A DNA stretch of 64,000 bases, taken from Teredinibacter purpureus. Its GTDB lineage: Bacteria; Pseudomonadota; Gammaproteobacteria; Pseudomonadales; Cellvibrionaceae. The notes beneath the pieces are model-generated. The model worked only from the letters and a program-made list of their open reading frames with translations, made no database searches and was not told where the DNA came from. Position numbers and translations under genes: made by a program. The DNA lies in assembly GCF_014217335.1 (NCBI RefSeq), contig NZ_CP060092.1, forward strand, positions 17,501 to 81,500, given 5' to 3'. Positions 19,223 to 26,567 of this stretch are shown here, in pieces. The first letter of the stretch is position 1. Each line of letters begins with the position of its first letter.

Positions 19223-19293
19223 TATCTATCTCAACTATAACTTATTAAATTTCAGATTTACCGCAACACAGGTTTTAAACGAAAGCAAAACGA

Positions 19294-19599
19294 CTATTCA
19301 GGAACATAGACAATTGAGCCATCGGCCATTTTATAGGCCACACCGGCTTTAACTCCCTCCCCCGCGCCAATTTGGCCACTACTTTGGTAGGTTTCAATTG
19401 TTTCGCCTTTTTTGATCATGACCTCCATGTTCGGCTGGCCCGCATTTTTAATGACGGTTACATTTTCATCCATAAACGGGTTTAATGGATTTTGCGCAAT
19501 CGCAATTAATAATGCTGCCACCAACACTAAAAACACATCAACTAAATTAATCACCGACAGCGCTGGGTTACTGGCTTCATCTTCATCAAGCAGCCTCAC
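19294..19599 (-). CDS. DUF2149 small membrane protein (HmuV-like)
   Basis: 101 residues. An N-terminal LDEDEASNPALSVINLVDVFLVLVAALLIAIAQ stretch has one membrane helix preceded by an acidic patch, as in ExbD-like partners; a short periplasmic domain follows. The DUF2149 family is found with CobN-like proteins and TolQ/ExbB-like proteins in haem or cobalamin uptake loci and corresponds to HmuV by position. It overlaps the ExbB-like gene by 14 bp, so translation is probably coupled. A proton-driven motor role with that neighbour is inferred. Confidence 0.78.
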   Translation of the reverse strand: MRLLDEDEASNPALSVINLVDVFLVLVAALLIAIAQNPLNPFMDENVTVIKNAGQPNMEVMIKKGETIETYQSSGQIGAGEGVKAGVAYKMADGSIVYVPE

Positions 19600-20155
19600 G
19601 AATATCCTCCCCTGCGGGTGTTTCGTGTCGCTGGTTAAGCGTATTCAAGTGAACTAGCTCCATCGCTAACCAACGTTTTTTAATGGTTGCTATCCAAAAC
19701 GTAATCGTAGCGATAACAAGCCCAAATATTACCGCCGAAAATGCCACAATAAGATTGTCACTAATACCTTGAACGTTCCCGTTTGCTAAGCTTTTCAACG
19801 CTGGCCCCATGGGTACCATGGTTGCAATAAGCCCCAACATAGGGGCTATACGGCTAACCATACGCACGCCTTCCAACTCTTTGAGGGCGGCCACATCAAG
19901 CTCATCTTGGCTAATTGTTCGATTACTCAACCACGCTTGCGCAAGGGGATAGCCCGCAACGTGTGCGCAATCCTCTTTGTTCAGCCGGGGTAAACACTGA
20001 ATTTTCTCAGCATTACGTGAGCGCTGCCAAGCGGTGGCGAAAAATACGCCCAGTACAAATAAGCTATAGGCAAACAAAACAGCCAGCAATACGAGTACAG
20101 GCGCAAGAAAAAAGTCGGACATCTGATACATCAGATTTTCTAAAGAACGAATCAT
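19586..20155 (-). CDS. MotA/TolQ/ExbB-family membrane protein (HmuU-like)
   Basis: 189 residues with three membrane segments: residues about 12-38 (FFLAPVLVLLAVLFAYSLFVLGVFFA), about 108-122 and 137-160. The family core VRMVSRIAPMLGLIATMVPMGPALKSLANG is clear. In this context it should form an energising complex with the DUF2149 protein for the TonB-dependent haem receptor or for HmuS. No tonB gene is nearby. It is separated from the HmuY-like gene by 97 bp that carry a terminator-like hairpin. Confidence 0.82.
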   Translation of the reverse strand: MIRSLENLMYQMSDFFLAPVLVLLAVLFAYSLFVLGVFFATAWQRSRNAEKIQCLPRLNKEDCAHVAGYPLAQAWLSNRTISQDELDVAALKELEGVRMVSRIAPMLGLIATMVPMGPALKSLANGNVQGISDNLIVAFSAVIFGLVIATITFWIATIKKRWLAMELVHLNTLNQRHETPAGEDIREAA

Positions 20156-20170
20156 CGAAATAAACCTTGT

Positions 20171-20206
20171 AAAAAACGGTTGCCCCCGGGGCTAACGGAG
20201 GCAACC
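20171..20206 (-). terminator. Intraoperonic terminator/attenuator between hmuY-like and exbB-like genes
   Basis: On the minus strand GGTTGCC and GGCAACC (20200-20206 with 20178-20184) form a 7-bp stem around a GC-rich loop that contains CCCCGGGG. This is followed by G and a run of six T (20171-20176 as A). It is a good rho-independent terminator within the gap and would lower expression of the three downstream genes relative to the receptor and lipoprotein. Confidence 0.7.
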
Positions 20207-20252
20207 CAAATAAAAGGTTCCATCTACTGCAAAGGAACCCTTCGTCCACACA

Positions 20253-21386
20253 TCAAAGTACTGCGAAACGGAAACTGTAATTCCCTGAATTACCCTCTGC
20301 ATCGTAATAACTTGTAATTTGAATTTTGTAAGTGGCGGTGGCCGTTTTTATGAGGTAAACACCGTATTGTGACCACAGCTGATGGCCGCTTTGTAGATTG
20401 TAGGCATACCAAGAATGAGCATCGAAAAATCGTACCTGCTTAACATTGGATTCAAAACCATAGTACGCCGCAGACGCAACAGGTATTCCCGTATAGGCAT
20501 TATCAAAATCCCGAATTGCACTCGCATCGTCGGCAATATTTATTTCAAAATCCGCGCCGGTATTTTCCGCTACCGTCACGCAAGGTAATTGAATATCCCA
20601 CGCATCGTTTTCGGTCACCACGCTTTGAGATTCGGCATCGATAAAAATATCATTCGTACAGGCAGCGGTATCGACCATAACGTCTACTTCCGCCATAAAG
20701 CTTTCATCGCCAGCGGCTACATCTTGCAATGCTACTCCCAGCGTAAGGCTCGCAATGGTGTACCCGGCGGTGGTTAACGATTTAGCGCGGATTTTGCTAA
20801 AATTACCGTCGGACTGAACAATAAAGTAGTGTGTTTCCGCCGCACTCACCGCATGCGTTTCGTAGTTATAATTATAAAATTCGGAACCAACAATAAGTGC
20901 TTCCGTATCCGTTGAAAACTGATCGTCTGCTGGAATATCTGCTGCAGTTACAGCGGTAAAATCATTGAGTTCAGATTCTGCGGTGGCCGCCACAAACTGA
21001 TCAACAACCGGCAGGCCGTCATCGCCCCAAAATTCAGCATTATTGCCCGTAAAGTAACCCACAACAGGCGTTGTTGCCGCGCCATTTAATTGCACATTGG
21101 TCCGTTTAAAGGAAAAATCCCAATCGTCACTAGCAGCAGCTTCTTCCTCTGTGAGCGTGAGTGCTTCACCGGTGTCCAGGTCGAAATAAACATAATGTGA
21201 TTCAGCGGTTGTTCCGGTTGAATACGGGCCCACTATTGCACCGGGTTCTGGTGTTGGCTCTACCGTTGGTACGGGTGTGGGTGCTAGTGTGGGCGTCACA
21301 CTCGTATCAATATTACTGCCTGAACCACCGCAGGCAATTAATGTTAAGGTGCTGCACGTTAATAGTATTAATTTATAAGTGTTCAT
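20253..21386 (-). CDS. hmuY: HmuY-family haem-binding lipoprotein, two HmuY-like repeats
   Basis: 377 residues. The lipobox is LTLIACGG with Cys19 lipidated, followed by a Pro/Thr linker (PTLAPTPVPTVEPTPEP, about 32-48). Two HmuY-like modules follow. The first has HYVYFDLDTGEALTL and DDWDFSFKRTNVQLNG (about 64-102). The second has the DAWDIQLPC strand and a C-terminal SWYAYNLQSGHQLW...YKIQITSYYDAEGNSGNYSFRF block typical of HmuY. In Porphyromonas HmuY takes haem from host proteins for receptor HmuR. The gene starts 12 bp after the receptor stop, so they are one transcript. Assignment is by pattern, and the haem ligands cannot be named. Confidence 0.75.
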   Translation of the reverse strand: MNTYKLILLTCSTLTLIACGGSGSNIDTSVTPTLAPTPVPTVEPTPEPGAIVGPYSTGTTAESHYVYFDLDTGEALTLTEEEAAASDDWDFSFKRTNVQLNGAATTPVVGYFTGNNAEFWGDDGLPVVDQFVAATAESELNDFTAVTAADIPADDQFSTDTEALIVGSEFYNYNYETHAVSAAETHYFIVQSDGNFSKIRAKSLTTAGYTIASLTLGVALQDVAAGDESFMAEVDVMVDTAACTNDIFIDAESQSVVTENDAWDIQLPCVTVAENTGADFEINIADDASAIRDFDNAYTGIPVASAAYYGFESNVKQVRFFDAHSWYAYNLQSGHQLWSQYGVYLIKTATATYKIQITSYYDAEGNSGNYSFRFAVL

Positions 21387-21398
21387 ACTGTCCTCAAT

Positions 21399-23426
21399 TT
21401 AAATTAGATCGAACTGAATACTGATAAAAATCTTACGGCTAGACACAGGACGCAAATCAAATAAATGATTGCGCTCAGCGGCAGGATTTTTATGTTGGTT
21501 AAATAGATTGTCTACACCGGTACGCCACGTAAAGTGGTCACCTATAGACTGGCTGAAATTTATATTCCACGCTGTCCAGCTGTTTTGTTCAACGCTAAGA
21601 ATATCGGCGGGTACTTGCTCATCTCGCTCGTGAACAACGTAAAGCAGAGCATCCAATTGCCACGGCGTGTAGCGGTAACCTGCATTAGCTTTTATCTGGT
21701 GATAAGGTCTTTCTTGTAGACGTTGACCATCGCCATTTCGAGCATCGAGATAGCTGTAATTGAGCTGAAGAGTTACATGATTTTGTTTATAGGTTGTCGA
21801 TAAATCGACGCCTTGAAGAATAGCTTTTTCTACATTTTGATAATTATAAATTTGTAACCCCGCGCCCGCCGACGCGTTAGCGTGATAGGACGTTTCGATC
21901 AGATTTTCGGCCGCTGAATAATGTCCGCTTAACTCAACGCTCAGATTTTTACGGTACTCATCAAAATGGCCGCCCCACGTTAATGTATTGTTAAACGATA
22001 AGGCTGTTTCGGGTTTTAGCGCGGCGTTGCCCAGTACTATGTAGCCCAAGTTGCTGTGATCAAACACGTACAGACGCTCTTTTAATGTTGGCACGCGATA
22101 ACTCTGGCCTGCGCCTAATCGCCATTGCAGCTCTTGAGTGTCACTCAATTCAATGGTTTTTAATCCGCTCGCTCTCACCGCACTGTGCCAGCCAAAATCA
22201 CTATCGTTTTGCGCCCGCACACCCGCTACCCATTCATTTTTTGGGTTTAACCAACTCACTTGCGCAAAACTTTCAACGCTATTACGCAATGCATCGTCAA
22301 TTTCTACTGCTCCAACATGCCCAGCGCTTACCGGCAACTTTTCCTGATGCAGGGTATCTTGGTGAACCACAACACCCGCAACCCATTCAGCTTTCGGTGT
22401 AGACCAAACACTTTGCGCATCCATCTCTGCCAAGGTGATATGACTATCACGCAGGCTGTTAGAGTTACCACTAATTTCGTTATGTTCGATAACCCGGCTA
22501 TTAATTTGCCACTGACCGGCTAATGTTTTTTCGGCACGATTAAGCGTGCTTTGAATGCGAAGATCATGCTGAATTTGTTCGACATGTGATTGATAAAAAA
22601 CAACACTACTTTGCCCCGGGACCGTCAGACTGTCTCGCACTTTATCTTCTTCGAACTGTTGGAAACGGTACTCCGCTTTTATAACATCGAATTCACGCCC
22701 CATTGCAATGCGGCTAAATAGTTTTTCTAGCGCTGCTGCATCTTGAGCGACCGTTTCCACATCGTAGTCAAAACCGGGGTCATCTATCCATTGAACCTGC
22801 GCCGAACCAAACCACCGGCCCGCTCGAAATGCACCTTTTACCCTGTGCTGCTGTGCTGGAAGTTGCTCCTCTCGCGCATCGGCACTGTACCGGGCCGCTT
22901 CGCTGTTAAGGCTTAGCTGGGTGCCATCTTGTTGACGCGTAATAATATTAATTACACCGCCCATGGCCGATGAACCGTACAATACAGAACCTGCGCCACG
23001 TACAATTTCAATACGCTCTATATCCGCGACGCTCACCTGATCCAAATCGACCGCCGCGCCAGACGGGCTAATAAGCGGCTGACCATCCACAAGCACCAAC
23101 ACACGATCGCCATCAAAGCCTTGCATATAAACGTTGTAACCGTCTTTTACACTGCGCTTCACCACAACGCCGGGCACTACATTTAACGCTTGTGCCACCG
23201 TGGTTTGTGAGGCCTGTCGAATCGTTTCGCCATCTGTAACGGTCACGCTCACCGCTGAATCAACGAGATTTTTGGGTGTTCGGCTACCTGTCACGACCAT
23301 TTCTTCGAGGGGCTCTGGCGGACGTAAACCCTCCGCACTCACAAACAATGGGAGCGCACACACAGTGCCACCAAGAACAGCCGCAATCCAAATTGATCTC
23401 GCACCAGACCACACTCTATTAACCAC
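21399..23426 (-). CDS. hmuR: TonB-dependent outer-membrane receptor, HmuR-like
   Basis: 675 residues, starting at GTG 23426 with GGGGGT 10 bp upstream. A signal peptide ends at SAEG (about 29-33). The TonB box region is EEMVVTGSRTPK, and the plug domain carries GVVVKRSVKDGYNVYMQGFDGDRVLVLVDGQPL and IERIEIVRGAGSVLYGSSAMGGVINIIT. A 22-strand barrel ends in a C-terminal aromatic-rich strand (IFISIQFDLI). A Fur box lies 95 bp upstream. With the HmuY-like lipoprotein and CobN-like protein it is best read as a haem receptor. Confidence 0.85.
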   Translation of the reverse strand: MVNRVWSGARSIWIAAVLGGTVCALPLFVSAEGLRPPEPLEEMVVTGSRTPKNLVDSAVSVTVTDGETIRQASQTTVAQALNVVPGVVVKRSVKDGYNVYMQGFDGDRVLVLVDGQPLISPSGAAVDLDQVSVADIERIEIVRGAGSVLYGSSAMGGVINIITRQQDGTQLSLNSEAARYSADAREEQLPAQQHRVKGAFRAGRWFGSAQVQWIDDPGFDYDVETVAQDAAALEKLFSRIAMGREFDVIKAEYRFQQFEEDKVRDSLTVPGQSSVVFYQSHVEQIQHDLRIQSTLNRAEKTLAGQWQINSRVIEHNEISGNSNSLRDSHITLAEMDAQSVWSTPKAEWVAGVVVHQDTLHQEKLPVSAGHVGAVEIDDALRNSVESFAQVSWLNPKNEWVAGVRAQNDSDFGWHSAVRASGLKTIELSDTQELQWRLGAGQSYRVPTLKERLYVFDHSNLGYIVLGNAALKPETALSFNNTLTWGGHFDEYRKNLSVELSGHYSAAENLIETSYHANASAGAGLQIYNYQNVEKAILQGVDLSTTYKQNHVTLQLNYSYLDARNGDGQRLQERPYHQIKANAGYRYTPWQLDALLYVVHERDEQVPADILSVEQNSWTAWNINFSQSIGDHFTWRTGVDNLFNQHKNPAAERNHLFDLRPVSSRKIFISIQFDLI

Positions 23427-23520
23427 TCAATACCCCCAATAATGTAACCGTCATAACTGGCCAGCGTGTCTAGCCAGTGAATGAATCGTCAATTTGACAC
23501 TAAAATCAACCATTAACAAG

Positions 23521-23539
23521 AATGATAACGGTTATCATT
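23521..23539. promoter_or_regulatory. Fur box upstream of hmuR
   Basis: AATGATAACGGTTATCATT is a perfect 9-1-9 palindrome with the GATAA/TTATC arms of a Fur site, 95 bp before the hmuR start and just after the stop of the 149-residue gene. It provides the receptor operon with its own iron-regulated promoter. Confidence 0.8.
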
Positions 23540-23557
23540 AAGATGCGCAATTGTATC

Positions 23558-24007
23558 TTAATGCATTACTGTCGACATTGATCCTGCGCAAATGGCGTTA
23601 AAGTCATTTTCAGAAGTGGGCTGACGAAGGCTATTCAATACATCGATGGCTTGCTGACGATCCTTTTCAGGCAGGGATTCATCGCCGATTACGATCATCA
23701 AATAGTCTCTTAATAATCGATGACAACCATCCGCTTCACTCCACAGCTGTAGCACACGAAGCACCTCCCCCAAGCACAAGCCAGCCGATATCAGCTTGTT
23801 GCGATCAAATACTCGGTCGCCCGACCCCTGCTGATGGACGTGAAGCAAAGCAATTTCAAACGCCGTGCCGTAAAACGACCGTGCCAACGTAAGATTGCCA
23901 TCTCGCCGCGCAACGCCTCCGTTACTCATTGCTCCCTGCCATAGGGACGCGGCCTGTTGACGATCACCCAACAAGACCTTTTGATGACGAGCGCACAAGT
24001 ACTGCAT
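23558..24007 (-). CDS. Uncharacterised Fur-controlled helical protein
   Basis: 149 residues, cytoplasmic, predicted mostly alpha-helical with TPR-like spacing (HQKVLLGDRQQAASLWQGAM, LTLARSFYGTAFEIAL, GLCLGEVLRVLQLW). I do not recognise a named family. The start at 24007 is well supported by GGAGG five bases upstream. It sits directly downstream of a near-consensus Fur box and upstream of hmuR, so it is expressed under iron limitation, possibly leading the haem operon. A role as an adaptor or regulator of haem uptake would be speculation. Confidence 0.65.
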   Translation of the reverse strand: MQYLCARHQKVLLGDRQQAASLWQGAMSNGGVARRDGNLTLARSFYGTAFEIALLHVHQQGSGDRVFDRNKLISAGLCLGEVLRVLQLWSEADGCHRLLRDYLMIVIGDESLPEKDRQQAIDVLNSLRQPTSENDFNAICAGSMSTVMH

Positions 24008-24027
24008 AAATCCTCCAAACCATTATT

Positions 24028-24046
24028 GATAATGAGAATCATTATC
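24028..24046. promoter_or_regulatory. Fur box in a divergent promoter region
   Basis: GATAATGAGAATCATTATC matches the classic 19-bp Fur consensus at 18 of 19 positions. It lies 20 bp before the 149-residue gene (minus) and 52 bp before the 61-residue gene (plus), so it can control both. Confidence 0.88.
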
Positions 24047-24098
24047 GTTAAAATGATTCAACAATACAACCTCAGTATTCAAAAACCGGAGGGGCGCA

Positions 24099-24284
24099 AT
24101 GAGCACACCAATGAATGAACGGGTATCTGTGACGATTGAAAAGAAATGCTTGCAGCGACTGCTAGACACGCAGCAATTAAGTGTTGTCGAATTTCACTGT
24201 ACCGATAGAACGAGCAAGTACTGGCTTAAGTCGTTACTGTTATCGCTAACAGTCAAACGACTTAATCACACACCTAACGTGTAA
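24099..24284 (+). CDS. Small uncharacterised protein, divergent from a Fur box
   Basis: 61 residues. A near-perfect ribosome site (GGAGGGG, ending 5 bp before ATG 24099) argues that it is real. The protein has IEKKCLQRLLDTQQLSVVEFHCTD and a helical, basic C-terminal half (SKYWLKSLLLSLTVKRL). It has two Cys and no signal peptide. Its position and size recall HemP-type hemin uptake peptides, but the HemP core is not present, so I do not assign that name. No terminator is apparent after it. Confidence 0.6.
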   Translation: MSTPMNERVSVTIEKKCLQRLLDTQQLSVVEFHCTDRTSKYWLKSLLLSLTVKRLNHTPNV

Positions 24285-24449
24285 TATTTTAAAGGCCCGA
24301 AACAAACCCTTCGAGACAACCTAACCCCTCACTCGATGCAATAGCTCGCGTCGTTCGAATAGCCTTTGCCTCTTCAGCAAGGCATATCAGCATAGAGGGG
24401 CCTCCATACACGGCATTGCACCGCCATAGCCCCTCAGAGTTACGGCCTA

Positions 24450-25730
24450 CTAGAGTGCAACTTTATCTATTTTCGAACCTATAGGCGTTTGTAAGATGTC
24501 GTGCCCTTGAGCCGGCGAAGCATCACGCCTAACCCGCAACGCTTGCCTTAGCAAATACAGAAGTAACATTGAACACACACACATAACCCCCAAAAGCACT
24601 GGGAAACCGCTCAATTGGCCCGCGTTATTCTCGGTCAGTACAACAACCGACAACATCGAAGCAATACCGGCCGCGCTATTCCCTAAAGCGCCTTGTATGG
24701 CCGAAAACGCACCGCGCTGCTGCGGGGATGGGATTTTAGATAGCATTGCCGAAGCAATATTCGTACGCGCTGAGCTCGCAGCCATAAACAACGCAAACCC
24801 GATATACAGCGCAGAGACCGACAACACCTCAACACCACTGAAAACACCAAAACCTAGCACTGCCGCAACACACACCGCACCCGTCGTCCAACCAAACAAA
24901 CGCATGCCCTCACCTTTATCGACCTTTCGCCCTGCAACGTGTAATGCCCCTAAACTGCAAAGCCCTCCTACAAAGTACAGCAGCGGAATTTCGCTGCGCG
25001 CGAACCCCACATTAAATTGGAAATAACTCGAAAGATGAGGAATAAGAAAGAAGTGCCCAAACATTTGTACAAAGGCAAATGCCATAGCCCAACGTACCGC
25101 TATGTTCGCCATTAAATGCCGCATATTCTCCCAAGGTGCTTTGCGCACAGGTGCACGCGGTAAAGAGGGAAACCCCCATGCAACCGCTAACATTAAGACC
25201 AAACCAATACTCGCAAAACAGATAAAACTCCCTCGCCACGAAAGCCATTGGGACAGCAGTAAACCTAACGGCACAGAAAAAATAGCCGCTAACGAAAAAC
25301 CACTGGCAACCATAGCAATGGCTCTACCACGCTGTTCAGGGGCGGTAATATCGATGATTGACGCTAGTAATAAACCGGTAGCAGGCCCACCAAAACAACT
25401 TGAAAGTATATAGAGCATAATAAGTTGTTCCGACGATGCCGCCCACGCACACGCGAGGAGCACGCTAAACTTGCCCGAAAAGAACGCAATTAACGCCCAT
25501 TTTTTGTTAAAGCCATCCAAACTTGGCGCCAATAAAAATCCAAACAGTGCCGCCCCAAAGGTGGCACCGCCCGCTAAATACCCAATATGGTCAGGCGCCA
25601 TTCCTAGGTCGATAACGAAATCGGGGCCCATGGGCATCACCATCATTAACGTACCGGTTGAAATCATGTTAATTAATAACGCAAGCCACAACGCTTGTTT
25701 TGGTAATGCTTGCTTCGGTAATGATTGCAT
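24450..25730 (-). CDS. MFS transporter, candidate siderophore exporter
   Basis: 426 residues, 12 predicted membrane helices, major facilitator fold. Helix 2-3 loop GFNKKWALIAFFSGK and the middle loop SLPRAPVRKAPWENM are typical. The start at 25730 has GGAGA upstream. Its place next to the PPTase and NRPS genes and the lack of another exporter in the cluster make siderophore export (EntS-like role) the likely function, though sequence alone does not show it. A 15-bp tandem duplication at the N-terminus encodes ALPKQ twice. It diverges from the PPTase gene, 117 bp apart; no clear Fur box is visible there. Confidence 0.75.
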   Translation of the reverse strand: MQSLPKQALPKQALWLALLINMISTGTLMMVMPMGPDFVIDLGMAPDHIGYLAGGATFGAALFGFLLAPSLDGFNKKWALIAFFSGKFSVLLACAWAASSEQLIMLYILSSCFGGPATGLLLASIIDITAPEQRGRAIAMVASGFSLAAIFSVPLGLLLSQWLSWRGSFICFASIGLVLMLAVAWGFPSLPRAPVRKAPWENMRHLMANIAVRWAMAFAFVQMFGHFFLIPHLSSYFQFNVGFARSEIPLLYFVGGLCSLGALHVAGRKVDKGEGMRLFGWTTGAVCVAAVLGFGVFSGVEVLSVSALYIGFALFMAASSARTNIASAMLSKIPSPQQRGAFSAIQGALGNSAAGIASMLSVVVLTENNAGQLSGFPVLLGVMCVCSMLLLYLLRQALRVRRDASPAQGHDILQTPIGSKIDKVAL

Positions 25731-25847
25731 TGTATTGACTGTCTCCTAGTCGCAGGTGCCACTGAATAAGCACTTACTCAAACTTGATAAAACTGTTATC
25801 CATAAATCGGTTGCGATAAACTTGGCTATCCTTCCGCCCCTCTTTCT

Positions 25848-26567
25848 ATGGTCTATTGTGTGTTTCTTTCCCACCAAACTGCGTTAAACCCGTGGCACGA
25901 GCCAAACGAAAGCTGCTTTTTTAGCGTGACCTTCGAAGATGCGCACTATTGCGATACCGATTACGCCACCTACGGCCTAACGTTACCAGGCTCCCTTAAA
26001 CGTGCCGTGCCCAAGCGCCGAGCAGAATTTTTGGCCGGTCGCTATTGCGCAAGATCGGCATTAATAACGTTAGGGTATTCACCGGTAACCATTGGTATTG
26101 GTGATCACCGACAGCCCCTTTGGCCCAACGGTATCACCGGCTCTATCACCCATAAAGATGACATCGCAGCCGCATTTCTATGCCCTCAATCGCAGTATGT
26201 TGGTGTAGGTATTGATATTGAAAAACTGCTTCAACCAACGCTTCTTCCTAGTATTGGTGATCAAGTGCTCACCGATAGCGAACGCTTGCTAACCGCACAC
26301 GCCTGCACTCATCAACAATTTGTAACGCTTATCTTTTCCGTAAAAGAAGCTTTTTTTAAAGCAGCCTTCTCCAGTGTTGGCCATTATTTTAATTTCGATG
26401 CGGTGTCCGTTATCGAAATTGATCACCGCGAACACCGCCTGCAACTGCGCTTAAACCAAACGCTATGTAACACTCTCAACATTCATGACTGTGTAACAGC
26501 CGATTTCTTTTTCTCTTCCAACAACACCGTGATCACTCGCGTGTTACTGCCACACACACAACGTTAA
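25848..26567 (+). CDS. 4'-phosphopantetheinyl transferase, EntD type
   Basis: 239 residues. Transfers phosphopantetheine from CoA to the carrier domains of EntB and the two NRPS. Motifs of the Sfp/EntD family are intact: KRRAEFLAGRYCAR (about 56-69), GSITH (about 98-102), VGIDIE (about 122-127) with the Mg-binding Asp and Glu, and FSVKEAFFKA (about 163-172). No good ribosome site precedes ATG 25848. Its stop overlaps the stop of the convergent NRPS gene in a shared TTAA, so no terminator fits between them. Confidence 0.9.
   Translation: MVYCVFLSHQTALNPWHEPNESCFFSVTFEDAHYCDTDYATYGLTLPGSLKRAVPKRRAEFLAGRYCARSALITLGYSPVTIGIGDHRQPLWPNGITGSITHKDDIAAAFLCPQSQYVGVGIDIEKLLQPTLLPSIGDQVLTDSERLLTAHACTHQQFVTLIFSVKEAFFKAAFSSVGHYFNFDAVSVIEIDHREHRLQLRLNQTLCNTLNIHDCVTADFFFSSNNTVITRVLLPHTQR

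Noticed and set aside
24099..24284. HemP hemin uptake protein
   Set aside because: Right size and context, but the conserved HemP core is not visible; left as unknown.
25760..25800. Fur site between the MFS and PPTase genes (GATAAAACTGTTATC)
   Set aside because: Arms are present but the spacing does not fit the 19-bp or 7-1-7 Fur forms.
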